Below, in pieces: positions 16,030 through 24,103 of a DNA stretch of 64,000 nucleotides. The DNA lies in the NCBI GenBank assembly GCA_963601915.1, contig CAVCGL010000003.1:1-64000 (forward strand). The letters are read 5' to 3'. The position numbers were made by a program, and so were the translations under genes. The stretch's first letter is position 1. The number at the start of each line of letters is the position of its first letter. This stretch comes from Butyricicoccus_A sp963601915. Its GTDB lineage: Bacteria; Bacillota; Clostridia; Oscillospirales; Butyricicoccaceae. Below the pieces are notes generated by a model that was given only the letters and a program-made list of their open reading frames with translations, was not told where the DNA came from and did not search any database.

Positions 16030-17113
16030 ATTCCTTCGTTACCAATGGGCTGAGATACAACGGATTGACATCGAGAATCGCCGTGTCTCCGTTTTTAATA
16101 TCCAGTCCTGTCACATCGCAGGAGACATGGCACAGACCTACATGTCCCAGCACGCGGACGCGATGTCCGGCAATGCTGATGTAGATGTTGCCTTTTCCTC
16201 TGCCGTCTTCCAAATCATTCTTGACATAGCGCATGATATCGCGCGGACGGAACAAATCGCGCTTTTTCTCAACAGAAAAGCCGTCTGTGTAGCCGACCGG
16301 TACAACCGCGACGCGCGTGGTGTCCTTTGCGACATAACCGGCGCCATAGCCAAAGGTATGTCCCTTCGGCACGGTGCGCGTTTCAATGACGCGGCTTTCG
16401 AGGTATCCCAAACGGGACAGCCCATATTTTGCGCCGTTGACAATGCGTCCGGTAAAGGCGGAGCCGACGCGAACCGCGTCCAGCATCATGTCATCATAGC
16501 GGAACACGCCATTGGAGTTTGCCGCATGGCGCATACCCACGCAGATTCCCTCCGCTTCCAGCTGGCTGACGATGCTGCACAGCTGCTTATACTGTCCGCG
16601 CGTCGCCGCTTCGTCGGCAAAGGAGGAGTGAAAATGCGTGTAAATACCGGTCACCTGAATGCCCGGACACTGGGTGTACACGTTCTTGATCTCTGCATAC
16701 TGATCCGGCAAAAAGCCGTAGCGTCCCATGCCCGTGTCAATCTTGACATGCGCCTTTGCCTGGATGCCGCAGCCCTGTGCGACTTCATTCAGGCACTGCG
16801 CCGCCTCCGGCGAACCGACCGTCGCAATCGCGTTTGCCTGTACGACCTGATACGCTTCATCCGCCATCGCGGTAGAGCGCATGACGAGAATGTCTTCCTC
16901 GGTATAGCCCCAGTCGCGCAGGCGCTGCGCGTCCTCCGGTTCCGTCACCGCAAACATGCGGATGCCGGTCTCCTTCAAGACCTCTGCCATCTGCTTCATG
17001 CCAAAGCCATAGCCGTCCGCCTTCAATACGGCAAAGACCGGCACACCGGCTTTTTTTTGAATGATGCGGGAATTCTCCTTGAGCTTTTCCCGCTCAATAA
17101 CGAACTTTTTCAT
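16022..17113 (-). CDS. alr: Alanine racemase
   Basis: PLP-dependent racemase making D-alanine for peptidoglycan. The 363-residue protein has the PLP lysine in FAVLKADGYGFGMKQM near residue 31, KIDTGMGRYGF near 145, the ITGIYTHFHSSF-like barrel strand, RVGSAFTG and the catalytic tyrosine loop VPVGYTDGFSVEKKRDLF near 275. It starts one base after the femX stop and overlaps the next gene, so it is translated within the same operon. Pairing with a FemX-type transferase points to cell-wall precursor synthesis. Confidence 0.95.
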   Translation of the reverse strand: MKKFVIEREKLKENSRIIQKKAGVPVFAVLKADGYGFGMKQMAEVLKETGIRMFAVTEPEDAQRLRDWGYTEEDILVMRSTAMADEAYQVVQANAIATVGSPEAAQCLNEVAQGCGIQAKAHVKIDTGMGRYGFLPDQYAEIKNVYTQCPGIQVTGIYTHFHSSFADEAATRGQYKQLCSIVSQLEAEGICVGMRHAANSNGVFRYDDMMLDAVRVGSAFTGRIVNGAKYGLSRLGYLESRVIETRTVPKGHTFGYGAGYVAKDTTRVAVVPVGYTDGFSVEKKRDLFRPRDIMRYVKNDLEDGRGKGNIYISIAGHRVRVLGHVGLCHVSCDVTGLDIKNGDTAILDVNPLYLSPLVTKEYV

Positions 17114-17114
17114 G

Positions 17115-18362
17115 TTACTTGTTCTCTTCCGGCTTGTTGTCCTCGGTCTTCTTTTCCTCCGGCTTTGCCTGCTTCTGCTTACCGCGATGATCGCCGGTCA
17201 GGTTTTTCGGCTTCGAGGTATCCAGTGCAGCATTCTTCTTCAGGAAGCGCTTGCGGCGCAGATTGCGATAGGTGCTCTGGCCGTGTACTACGGCAAAGTA
17301 TACCGGCTTGTTGAATACGAGGTCATACTCACCGACAAACTGTACCAGATCGCCATTGAAGTCCTTCTTGAAGCGGTACAGACCGTAGAGCGGGTTGTCC
17401 GGTGTCAGATCGCCGGAAACGCCGCGGAAATCATAGATGCGGCACTTCTTCTCCAGAGACCACTGAATCATCATCCACTGCAATAAGTAGTTCGGCATCA
17501 GCTTACGAACATCAAACTCCTTGGTGCCGTTTGCAGATGCACCGTACAGATACCAAACCTTGTCGCCGTAGTAAATGGCGAGCGTGCCTGCAATCGGCTT
17601 ATCCTCATAAAATGCCATGTACAGACGAGCGTTGTCGCCCATAGCGTCCAGCATTTTATTGAAGTAGCTTGCCGGGCGGGTGACAAAGCCGTCACGCAGG
17701 CCGGTCTCCAGCATCATCTTTGCGAAGAACGGCATCATTTCCTTGCCGACCAGCTTGATCTTGACGCCGCGCTTGATTGCCTTGCGCACCTTGGTACGGG
17801 TATCCGTCTTGAAGTGCATGATCGCATCCTCGCCCTGCGTGTCATCGACGGTGATGTCGAATGCCTCGCCCGGTTCCGCGGTATAGATCTTCTTGGCGTT
17901 CATCTCGGAAACGTCCAGACGGAACACAAAGTTCGGCTGGATGCCCTCAAAATTCTTGCCGTCGCCGGTTGCATTCTTAAAGCCCAGATGCTCCAGCTCC
18001 TTGATAAAGTTCTTGTCCTCAATCGAGACATCCGGATCAATCTTGAGCACATACGAATGGTACTTCTTCGCCAGCACGCGAGCACCTGCAATCAGCTGCT
18101 CCATGGTTGCGCGGTCGTGCGGATCACAGACCGGTCCGCGGCAGCCGTACATCAGCGTCCACGGCATATGCGGCAGATTGCGGATGAGCACAGCGAGCGA
18201 ACCGCAGATCGCACTGTTCTCATCGCGGACAATGATTGCTTCCCACTTCCAGTTATCTTTGAGGTTTGCCCACTTCTTGGACTGAGCAAAATGGCCAAAC
18301 GGGTGGCTCATATTAAAGGCTTCATATTCAGCCAGCGTATTGTCATTTACAAATTCAAACAT
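17115..18362 (-). CDS. FemAB/FemX-family peptidoglycan bridge aminoacyltransferase
   Basis: tRNA-dependent transferase adding an amino acid to the lipid II stem peptide at the membrane face. The 415-residue protein has the twin GNAT-like folds of the FemABX family, with FGHFAQSKKWANLKDNWKWEAI at the start, RKAIKRGVKIKLVG in the middle and AIYYGDKVWYLYGAS...YDFRGVSGD...YGLYRFKKDFNG in the second fold. The last 40 residues are a charged Lys/Glu tail. The start is ATG 18362 (MFEFVND), six bases after AGGAGG; the ATG two codons upstream abuts the ribosome site. It is the first gene of the operon continuing to ricT. Which amino acid is added cannot be told. Confidence 0.92.
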   Translation of the reverse strand: MFEFVNDNTLAEYEAFNMSHPFGHFAQSKKWANLKDNWKWEAIIVRDENSAICGSLAVLIRNLPHMPWTLMYGCRGPVCDPHDRATMEQLIAGARVLAKKYHSYVLKIDPDVSIEDKNFIKELEHLGFKNATGDGKNFEGIQPNFVFRLDVSEMNAKKIYTAEPGEAFDITVDDTQGEDAIMHFKTDTRTKVRKAIKRGVKIKLVGKEMMPFFAKMMLETGLRDGFVTRPASYFNKMLDAMGDNARLYMAFYEDKPIAGTLAIYYGDKVWYLYGASANGTKEFDVRKLMPNYLLQWMMIQWSLEKKCRIYDFRGVSGDLTPDNPLYGLYRFKKDFNGDLVQFVGEYDLVFNKPVYFAVVHGQSTYRNLRRKRFLKKNAALDTSKPKNLTGDHRGKQKQAKPEEKKTEDNKPEENK

Positions 18363-18408
18363 TTCCATCCTCCTGATTCGATTGGAACAGAATTTCATAC
18401 GTATTTCC

Positions 18409-18437
18409 ATTATAACACCGGAACAAACGAACGTCTA
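18409..18437 (-). promoter_or_regulatory. Promoter of the femX-alr-holB-ricT operon
   Basis: TAGACG (18437-18432), 17-base spacer, TATAAT (18414-18409) on the minus strand. Confidence 0.65.
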
Positions 18438-18537
18438 TGCGCGTTCCGGCATATTTTTTAATTATATGCCATTTCTCCCGCCGGTACAAGGTGCAATCGT
18501 CCGTATTTTCAGGTCTTTTGTGCCGGATCTGGGTGCA

Positions 18538-18591
18538 TGTTACCGAAGATATTGTCGGGATGCAGGGACGGTGTTACAATGAACGGTAACA
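18538..18591 (+). promoter_or_regulatory. Promoter of the flavin oxidoreductase gene, flanked by an inverted repeat
   Basis: TTGTCG (18552-18557) and TACAAT (18575-18580) with a 17-base spacer form the promoter. Perfect 8-bp arms TGTTACCG (18538-18545) and CGGTAACA (18584-18591) enclose it, as expected for an operator. The cognate regulator is not identified. Confidence 0.55.
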
Positions 18592-18624
18592 AATTTGAAC
18601 ATCCGGCATTTGGGAGGTGCTTGT

Positions 18625-19701
18625 ATGACATATCAGAAGTTATTTGAAGCCTGGGACTGGCACGGATTTCATTTCCGCAGCCGCATTTGCGTGCCGCCTC
18701 TTGTCATCTACACATGGAGCGGCGAGAACGGATGTGTGACGGAACCCTTTCTCTCCCATTACCGCGCCCTCGTGCACGGCGGAGCGGGTCTTGTCATCCA
18801 GCAGGCAACCAGCGTCAGCCGCGAAGGGCGTCTGACCCTCGATCAGCTCGGCATCTGGGAGGACAGTCAAATAGACGGTCTGCGTCAACTGGTTGCCATC
18901 TTTCACGAGGCAAACATGCCTGCAATTGTCCAGCTCAGCCACGCAGGCGTTCTTGCGGCGCGGGAGGAGAATCGCGTCTGTCCGAGTGACTGCATGGTGC
19001 AGGTCGGCGGCCACACGCGCTGCGCCCGCGCACTGACGGTCAAGGAGATCCAGAAAATCGAACGCGATTTTATCGACGCTGCCCGGCGCGCCTATCAGGC
19101 GGGATATGACGGCGTGGAGCTGCACGCCTGCCACGGCTATCTGCTCAGCGAGTTTTTGAATGCCCATCTGAATCACCGCAACGACGCCTACAACGCCGCG
19201 AACCGCCTGATTCTCAAACATATCATTGACGGCATCCGCGCCGTGACGCCGCCGGATTTCATTCTCGGCATTCGTCTCGGCGTCTTTGAGCCGTCTTTAC
19301 AGGACGGTCTGGCAAGCGCACAGTGGTGCGAAGCGCAGGAACTGGATTTCATCGACGCCTATTACGGCTGTGACTGGGGTGCCCAACTGGAAAAGCCCGT
19401 CGATTTTCCGCACACGCCCGCCATTTACGGTGCCCAGCGCGTCAAAGAGCGGGTGTCTATTCCGGTCTTTGCCTGCAACGAGATCCGCACCGGCGAGCAG
19501 GCGGAGGATATTTTGCAGCGCACCGGCGTGGACATGATTGTTCCCGGCCGCGCGCATCTCGTCAATCCGTCCTGGGGCAATGATATACAGGCGGGACGCG
19601 ACGGCGGCACCTGCTTTGCCTGTCCGGTCTGTCACTGGAAATTCGCTCCGGAAACCTGCCCCGGCAGATTACAGCTCAAGCGTTCGAGACGTCATATCTG
19701 A
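18625..19701 (+). CDS. Old Yellow Enzyme-family NADH:flavin oxidoreductase
   Basis: FMN-dependent ene-reductase of 358 residues, a single TIM barrel without the C-terminal FAD/NADH-binding extension of 2,4-dienoyl-CoA reductases. Visible marks are IVQLSHAGV near residue 100, GYDGVELHACHGYLLSEFLNAHLNHRNDAY near 162-192 (active-site His-x-x-His region), LGIRLGVFEP, and the FMN phosphate region VDMIVPGRAHLVNPSW. A C-terminal cysteine cluster (CFACPVCHWKFAPETCPG) could bind iron-sulfur or zinc. The ATG at 18625 follows GGGAGG. Monocistronic with its own promoter. Physiological substrate unknown. Confidence 0.88.
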   Translation: MTYQKLFEAWDWHGFHFRSRICVPPLVIYTWSGENGCVTEPFLSHYRALVHGGAGLVIQQATSVSREGRLTLDQLGIWEDSQIDGLRQLVAIFHEANMPAIVQLSHAGVLAAREENRVCPSDCMVQVGGHTRCARALTVKEIQKIERDFIDAARRAYQAGYDGVELHACHGYLLSEFLNAHLNHRNDAYNAANRLILKHIIDGIRAVTPPDFILGIRLGVFEPSLQDGLASAQWCEAQELDFIDAYYGCDWGAQLEKPVDFPHTPAIYGAQRVKERVSIPVFACNEIRTGEQAEDILQRTGVDMIVPGRAHLVNPSWGNDIQAGRDGGTCFACPVCHWKFAPETCPGRLQLKRSRRHI

Positions 19702-19845
19702 CTGACTTTTGCGTAAAATGTGCTCAACTTTGCCGTATTTTTATCATTCTTTGCAGGGTTATTTTCTTTGTCTTGCAAAAATAGACAAAAATTTTCGCTT
19801 TCGCGTGCTAAATTCCAGCAGTCGGATGAAAACAAGTTTGGCATC

Positions 19846-19875
19846 TTGACAATCCCGCCCTGAATGCGATTTAAT
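19846..19875 (+). promoter_or_regulatory. Promoter of serC-serA
   Basis: TTGACA (19846-19851), 18-base spacer, TTTAAT (19870-19875). About 100 bases of leader follow. Confidence 0.65.
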
Positions 19876-19914
19876 AAGAATGTCAGTTTGAACGAACTGG
19901 TAAAACTATCTGAT

Positions 19915-19955
19915 TACATAGGGACCGATATTTGACTCTTTTTTATCCCTATGTA
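19915..19955 (+). promoter_or_regulatory. Inverted repeat in the serC leader
   Basis: Perfect 10-bp arms TACATAGGGA (19915-19924) and TCCCTATGTA (19946-19955) enclose a 21-base loop containing six T. In RNA this forms a strong hairpin just upstream of the serC ribosome site. It does not match any riboswitch I know. Confidence 0.45.
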
Positions 19956-19980
19956 CCGTTGAAAGGCAGGTATCATTCTC

Positions 19981-21066
19981 ATGTCCAAAGAAAGAATTTA
20001 TAACTTTTCGGCTGGCCCGTCCATGATGCCGCTGCCGGTCCTTGAGAAGGCAGCAGCAGAAATGACAAACTACGGCGGTTCCGGCATGTCAGTTATGGAG
20101 ATGAGTCACCGTTCAAAGTACTACGACGATATTATCAACGGTGCGCAGGACGTTCTGCGCCGCGTGTATAATATCCCGGACAACTACCGTATCCTGTTCA
20201 TGCAGGGCGGCGCAACCATGCAGTTCTCCGCAGTTCCGCTGAACCTCATGGTAACCGGCAAGGCTGATTACGCCATCACCGGCAACTTTGCCCGCAATGC
20301 ATACAAGGAAGCAAAGAAGTTCGGCGACATTCACATCGCTGCAACCTCTGAAGCTGACAACTTTACTTGGGTTCCGACGCCGGATCAGCTGGACGTTCGC
20401 CCGGATGCAGACTACTTCTACATCTGCGCAAACAACACCATCTTCGGCACAGAGTGGCACTATGACCCGAACACCGGCGATGTTCCGGTTGTTGCGGATA
20501 TGTCCTCCAACATTCTGTCTAAGCCGGTAGATATTTCCAAGTACGGCCTGATCTACGCTGGTGCACAGAAGAATATGGGCCCGGCAGGTATGGCAGTTGT
20601 CATCATCCGCGAAGACCTGATGGGTCACTACCGCGAGAACATGCCGGTTCTGCTGGATTACCAGCTGATGGCTGACAAGAACAGCATGTACAACACGCCT
20701 CCTACGTACTCCATCTACATGATGAAGCTCGTCACTGAGTGGGTCGAGCAGATGGGCGGTCTGGAAGCAATGGCAAAGAATGCTGACATCCGCAGCAGCA
20801 TGCTGTATGACTATCTGGATTCTACTGATTTTTACAAGGGTGCTGCACAGAAGGCTTCCCGCTCCCGCATGAACGTCACCTTCCGAACCGGCGACGACGC
20901 TCTGGATAAGAAGTTTATTCAGGAGTCCATCGACGCCGGCATGACCAACCTGAAGGGTCATCGTCTGGTTGGCGGTATGCGCGCTTCCATCTACAATGCA
21001 ATGCCGATCGAGGGCGTTGAGTACCTCATCGACTTCATGAAGAAGTTCGAGAAGAACAACAAGTAA
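19981..21066 (+). CDS. serC: Phosphoserine aminotransferase
   Basis: PLP enzyme converting 3-phosphohydroxypyruvate and glutamate to phosphoserine in serine synthesis. The 361-residue protein opens with RIYNFSAGPSMMPLPVLEKA and contains GGSGMSVMEMSHRSKYY, FMQGGATMQFSAVPLNL, and the PLP lysine in IYAGAQKNMGPAGMAVVI near residue 195. Length is normal for the family. It is followed 28 bases later by serA in one operon, so two of the three serine pathway enzymes are made together. The third, phosphoserine phosphatase, is not in the window. Confidence 0.97.
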   Translation: MSKERIYNFSAGPSMMPLPVLEKAAAEMTNYGGSGMSVMEMSHRSKYYDDIINGAQDVLRRVYNIPDNYRILFMQGGATMQFSAVPLNLMVTGKADYAITGNFARNAYKEAKKFGDIHIAATSEADNFTWVPTPDQLDVRPDADYFYICANNTIFGTEWHYDPNTGDVPVVADMSSNILSKPVDISKYGLIYAGAQKNMGPAGMAVVIIREDLMGHYRENMPVLLDYQLMADKNSMYNTPPTYSIYMMKLVTEWVEQMGGLEAMAKNADIRSSMLYDYLDSTDFYKGAAQKASRSRMNVTFRTGDDALDKKFIQESIDAGMTNLKGHRLVGGMRASIYNAMPIEGVEYLIDFMKKFEKNNK

Positions 21067-21094
21067 TTGGCTTGTCAAAGGAGATTTTTCTGTC

Positions 21095-22261
21095 ATGCAT
21101 CAGGTAAAACTGTTTAATAAGATTTCTAATGCAGGTCTTGACCTGCTCAAGAAGGATTCCTACGAGTATTCGGAGGATCTGACGGACTATGATGCCATCT
21201 TAGTCCGTTCCGCCAAGCTGCACGATCTGGAGTTCCCGAAGGGACTCAAGTGCATTGCCCGTGCCGGCGCCGGTGTCAACAACATCCCGCTCAAGAAGTG
21301 CACGGAAAAGGGCATTGTCGTATTCAACACGCCGGGCGCAAACGCAAATGCCGTCAAGGAACTGGTTCTGTGCGGTCTGCTGCTGTCCTCCCGTGACATC
21401 ATCGGCGGCGCAAACTGGGTAAAGACCCTCGCAGGCAACGGCGACCAGATCGGTGCGCTGGCTGAGAAGGGCAAGTCCAACTTTGCCGGTCCGGAAATCG
21501 CAGGCAAGACGCTGGGCGTCATCGGTCTGGGTGCCATCGGCGTTCGCGTGGCAAATGCTGCCATCGAGCTGGGCATGGACGTCATCGGTTATGACCCGTA
21601 TCTGTCCGTAAACGCTGCTCTGAACATCCAGCGCGGCGTAGCCTACACCGCAAACCTCAACGACATCTTTGAAAAGGCTGACTACATCACCGTACACGTT
21701 CCGCTGATGGATTCCACCCGTGGCATCGTCGGTGCAGAAGGCATTGCAAAGATGAAGGACGGCGTTCGCATCCTGAACTTCGCCCGCAACGGTCTGTGCG
21801 ACGAGGACGCTGTCATCGCCGGTCTGGAATCCGGCAAGATTGCCTGCTATGTGACCGACTTCGCTTCCGAGAAGCTGCTGGCACAGCCGAAGGCCATCTG
21901 CCTGCCGCATTTGGGTGCTTCCACGCCGGAGAGCGAAGACAACTGCGCACGCATGGCTGCTGAGGAGCTGATTGAGTACCTCGAAACCGGTACGATCCGC
22001 AACTCCGTAAACTTCCCGAATCTGCGCGTTCCGCGTGAAGCAAATATCCGTATCTGCATCATGCACCGCAACATTCCGGATATGATCGCGCGTCTGTCCA
22101 CCACGCTGTCCAACCAGGGCATCAACATCGAGAACATGGGCAGCCGTCCGCGTGACGAAATCGCTTACACCATCATGGAGACCAATGACGAGCTGTCTGC
22201 CGACACCAAGGCTGCTCTGCAGGCTGTAGAGGGCGTCATTTCGTTCCGTGTTATCGAGTAA
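21095..22261 (+). CDS. serA: D-3-phosphoglycerate dehydrogenase
   Basis: NAD-dependent first enzyme of serine synthesis. The 388-residue protein is the short type: substrate domain, then the NAD-binding fold with GKTLGVIGLGAIGVRVANAA near residue 142, VHVPLMDSTRGIVG, the LNFARNGLCDEDAV loop in place of the commoner NxARGxxxDE, and the catalytic His in CLPHLGASTPESEDN. A C-terminal ACT domain (RICIMHRNIPDMIARLSTTL onward) suggests amino-acid feedback, probably by serine. AAGGAG precedes the ATG. Co-transcribed with serC and closed by a terminator at 22287-22320. Confidence 0.96.
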   Translation: MHQVKLFNKISNAGLDLLKKDSYEYSEDLTDYDAILVRSAKLHDLEFPKGLKCIARAGAGVNNIPLKKCTEKGIVVFNTPGANANAVKELVLCGLLLSSRDIIGGANWVKTLAGNGDQIGALAEKGKSNFAGPEIAGKTLGVIGLGAIGVRVANAAIELGMDVIGYDPYLSVNAALNIQRGVAYTANLNDIFEKADYITVHVPLMDSTRGIVGAEGIAKMKDGVRILNFARNGLCDEDAVIAGLESGKIACYVTDFASEKLLAQPKAICLPHLGASTPESEDNCARMAAEELIEYLETGTIRNSVNFPNLRVPREANIRICIMHRNIPDMIARLSTTLSNQGINIENMGSRPRDEIAYTIMETNDELSADTKAALQAVEGVISFRVIE

Positions 22262-22286
22262 TCATATCTTCTATATAATTTACCGC

Positions 22287-22320
22287 AAAAGCGCCGCTTC
22301 CTTCGGGAGGCGGCGCTTTT
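22287..22320 (+). terminator. Terminator of serC-serA
   Basis: An 11-bp stem AAAAGCGCCGC/GCGGCGCTTTT 26 bases after the serA stop, ending in T. Confidence 0.85.
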
Positions 22321-22327
22321 GTACGCA

Positions 22328-22367
22328 GAAAAAAGTAGCAGCTCCGCGCCTATTCGCGCGGAGCTGC
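22328..22367 (-). terminator. Terminator of the GntR-family gene
   Basis: A perfect 12-bp GC-rich stem (22338-22349 with 22356-22367) is followed on the minus strand by TACTTTTTT. Confidence 0.85.
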
Positions 22368-22410
22368 CGACAAAGAGAGATAGAAAAAGTTAGGAAGAAT
22401 CAAATATCAA

Positions 22411-23139
22411 TTACTTTTCGCGAATGCGAGTCACAGAAAAGTTGAAGATTTCACTGCGCAGATAATCTACGGTATACAAAACCGGATTGCCGCGGGAATC
22501 AAAGTGCTGCTGTTCCATGCCGAGAATCTGCATATTCTGCTCTTCTCCGCGCAGCTGTACAGCCAACGGATCATCGTGCTGCGGAATCAGGATGTGCGCC
22601 GAGGAACGGCTGACAAAGATGCCCTTTCGGCGTTCAAAGTAGGAAAACAGCGAATCCGGCATATGCATCGGGTCCAGCTCATCCGCCAGATATACCGGCA
22701 TATAATGCATGCTGCAGCAGATCGGCTCGCCGTTTTTGGCGTAGCGGGTGCGATTGACATAAAAGACATTGATGCCGGACTTGACACCGAGTGCGGATGC
22801 CACCTCGCCGGACGGAATGGTAAGACCGGTCGTATAGGTGGAACGACCCTCTGCGATGCCAGCCTGACGAATCATTTCACTGACTGCGCACAGGCGCGTC
22901 AAATCATTTTCCGCCTTGGCGGACACCTCCATGAGGAAGGTTCCCACGCCGTGTTTGGAGTAGATAATGCCCTCTCGCCGGAGCAGCTCCAGCGAGGCAC
23001 GCCATGTTTCTCGGCTGATTCCGAATTTTTGTGCCATTTTGGTCTCGGACGGCAGGCGTTCTCCCGCCTGATACATTCCTTCGCGGCACAGTACCATAAA
23101 TTCTTCTTTTGCTCGCAGCGACGATGACATGCGTTTCAT
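22411..23139 (-). CDS. GntR/HutC-family transcriptional regulator
   Basis: A 242-residue repressor-type protein with an N-terminal winged helix (YQAGERLPSETKMAQKFGISRETWRASLELLRREGIIYSKHGVGTFL) and a C-terminal UTRA effector domain beginning near residue 80 (IRQAGIAEGRSTYTTG...VFYVNRTRYAKNGEPICCSMHYMP). Proteins of this family sense small metabolites such as sugar phosphates or amino acids. AAGGAG precedes the ATG. The gene stands alone; upstream is a GTCTAGAC palindrome at 23157-23164 that could be its own operator. Target genes outside this promoter are not evident. Confidence 0.92.
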   Translation of the reverse strand: MKRMSSSLRAKEEFMVLCREGMYQAGERLPSETKMAQKFGISRETWRASLELLRREGIIYSKHGVGTFLMEVSAKAENDLTRLCAVSEMIRQAGIAEGRSTYTTGLTIPSGEVASALGVKSGINVFYVNRTRYAKNGEPICCSMHYMPVYLADELDPMHMPDSLFSYFERRKGIFVSRSSAHILIPQHDDPLAVQLRGEEQNMQILGMEQQHFDSRGNPVLYTVDYLRSEIFNFSVTRIREK

Positions 23140-23179
23140 TTCTAACTCCTTCCTGCTTGTCTAGACCTATTCTCTATAT

Positions 23180-23208
23180 GGTATAGACTTCTATGTTATC
23201 TTGTCCAA
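23180..23208 (-). promoter_or_regulatory. Possible promoter of the GntR-family gene
   Basis: TTGGAC (23208-23203), 17-base spacer, TATACC (23185-23180) on the minus strand; the -10 is weak. Confidence 0.4.
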
Positions 23209-23539
23209 CCTATCACTTGCAGAGGTACACGTTGGAGCGGATGTTGTCTGCTTTTGTTCTTGTTGTACTTAGTATATCCCGTTCCAGCCAGAAAGTAAAT
23301 TCGCAGTTTCACCAAAATGCGGGCACGTGCACACAGCACTTTTACTAATTATGTGCGCGTGCACGCAATTATTTCGCGTGCACCTTCGCGTTTTCAGGAT
23401 TGTTATTTTTTCGGCATTCTCCGGACGCTGACGCAGCATACAACCCGCGCAGTTGTCAGGCGACTGCCCGTCTGTTTTCCCGCTGTTGCGGATTCGTTGT
23501 GTTTTCGTAAAAAACGCTGTCTCTTCTGCCGTTTTGGTG
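23209..23539. other. Intergenic stretch with repeated CGCGTGCAC motif
   Basis: No gene is evident between the GntR gene and ybaK. The only structure I see is CGCGTGCAC twice (23356-23364 and 23375-23383, 19 bases apart) with a related GCACGTGCAC just upstream (23323-23332). Head-to-tail copies about two helical turns apart could be protein-binding sites, but nothing else supports this. A TATAAT -10 for ybaK is at 23540-23545. Confidence 0.35.
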
Positions 23540-23583
23540 TATAATAGCAGTATCATTCCATGCAACAACAGGAGGCTTTTTCT

Positions 23584-24063
23584 ATGGCTGAAAACAAAAC
23601 CAACGCCATGCGTATGCTTGACCGCGCAAAAATCCCCTACACGCCGCACAGCTACGAGTCGGACGGAGAGCATGTAGACGGCATTTCCGTCGCTACCTCT
23701 ATCGGCGAACCGCTGGAGCGCGTATATAAAACCCTCGTGACTGCTGGCAAATCCGGCGGACATTACGTCTTTGTCATTCCGGTTGCCGCCGAGTTGGATC
23801 TCAAGAAAGCGGCAAAGGCTGTCGGAGAAAAATCCGTCCAGATGATCCACGTCAAGGACATCAACAAGCTCACCGGATATATCCGCGGCGGTTGCAGTCC
23901 CATCGGCATGAAAAAACAATTTCCGACGGTTCTCAGCGATTCCGCGAAGGATCTGCCGACCGTCATTGTATCCGGCGGACGCATCGGTTTTCAGGTTGAG
24001 CTGGAACCAAACGCCCTGCTCGGTCTCATCCGCGGTAAATTCGGCGACATCGAGGTAAAATAA
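23584..24063 (+). CDS. ybaK: Cys-tRNA(Pro)/Cys-tRNA(Cys) deacylase YbaK
   Basis: Trans-editing enzyme that hydrolyses Cys-tRNA(Pro) mischarged by prolyl-tRNA synthetase. The 159-residue protein covers the whole YbaK domain: NAMRMLDRAKIPYTPHSYE at the start, VYKTLVTAGKSGGHYVFVIPV with the conserved Lys, GYIRGGCSPIGMKKQFPTVL, and SGGRIGFQVELEP. The ATG at 23584 follows AGGAGG by eight bases; the longer open frame starts before the ribosome site. Monocistronic. Confidence 0.94.
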   Translation: MAENKTNAMRMLDRAKIPYTPHSYESDGEHVDGISVATSIGEPLERVYKTLVTAGKSGGHYVFVIPVAAELDLKKAAKAVGEKSVQMIHVKDINKLTGYIRGGCSPIGMKKQFPTVLSDSAKDLPTVIVSGGRIGFQVELEPNALLGLIRGKFGDIEVK

Positions 24064-24087
24064 AAAGCTGGAACCCATGGTTCCAGC
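24062..24087. terminator. Bidirectional terminator between ybaK and the carboxypeptidase gene
   Basis: A perfect 9-bp stem GCTGGAACC/GGTTCCAGC with a three-base loop separates convergent genes, with T-rich sequence on the minus-strand side. Confidence 0.75.
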
Positions 24088-24103
24088 CCTTATTTCAACG
24101 CTA

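Noticed and set aside
22411..23139. GntR gene as regulator of ybaK or serA
   Set aside because: The operator-like palindromes are only at its own promoter; no matching site is seen at the neighbours.
23320..23390. Short GCGTGCAC repeats as a CRISPR or iteron set
   Set aside because: Only two full copies and one related site, no spacer regularity and no replication or cas gene nearby.
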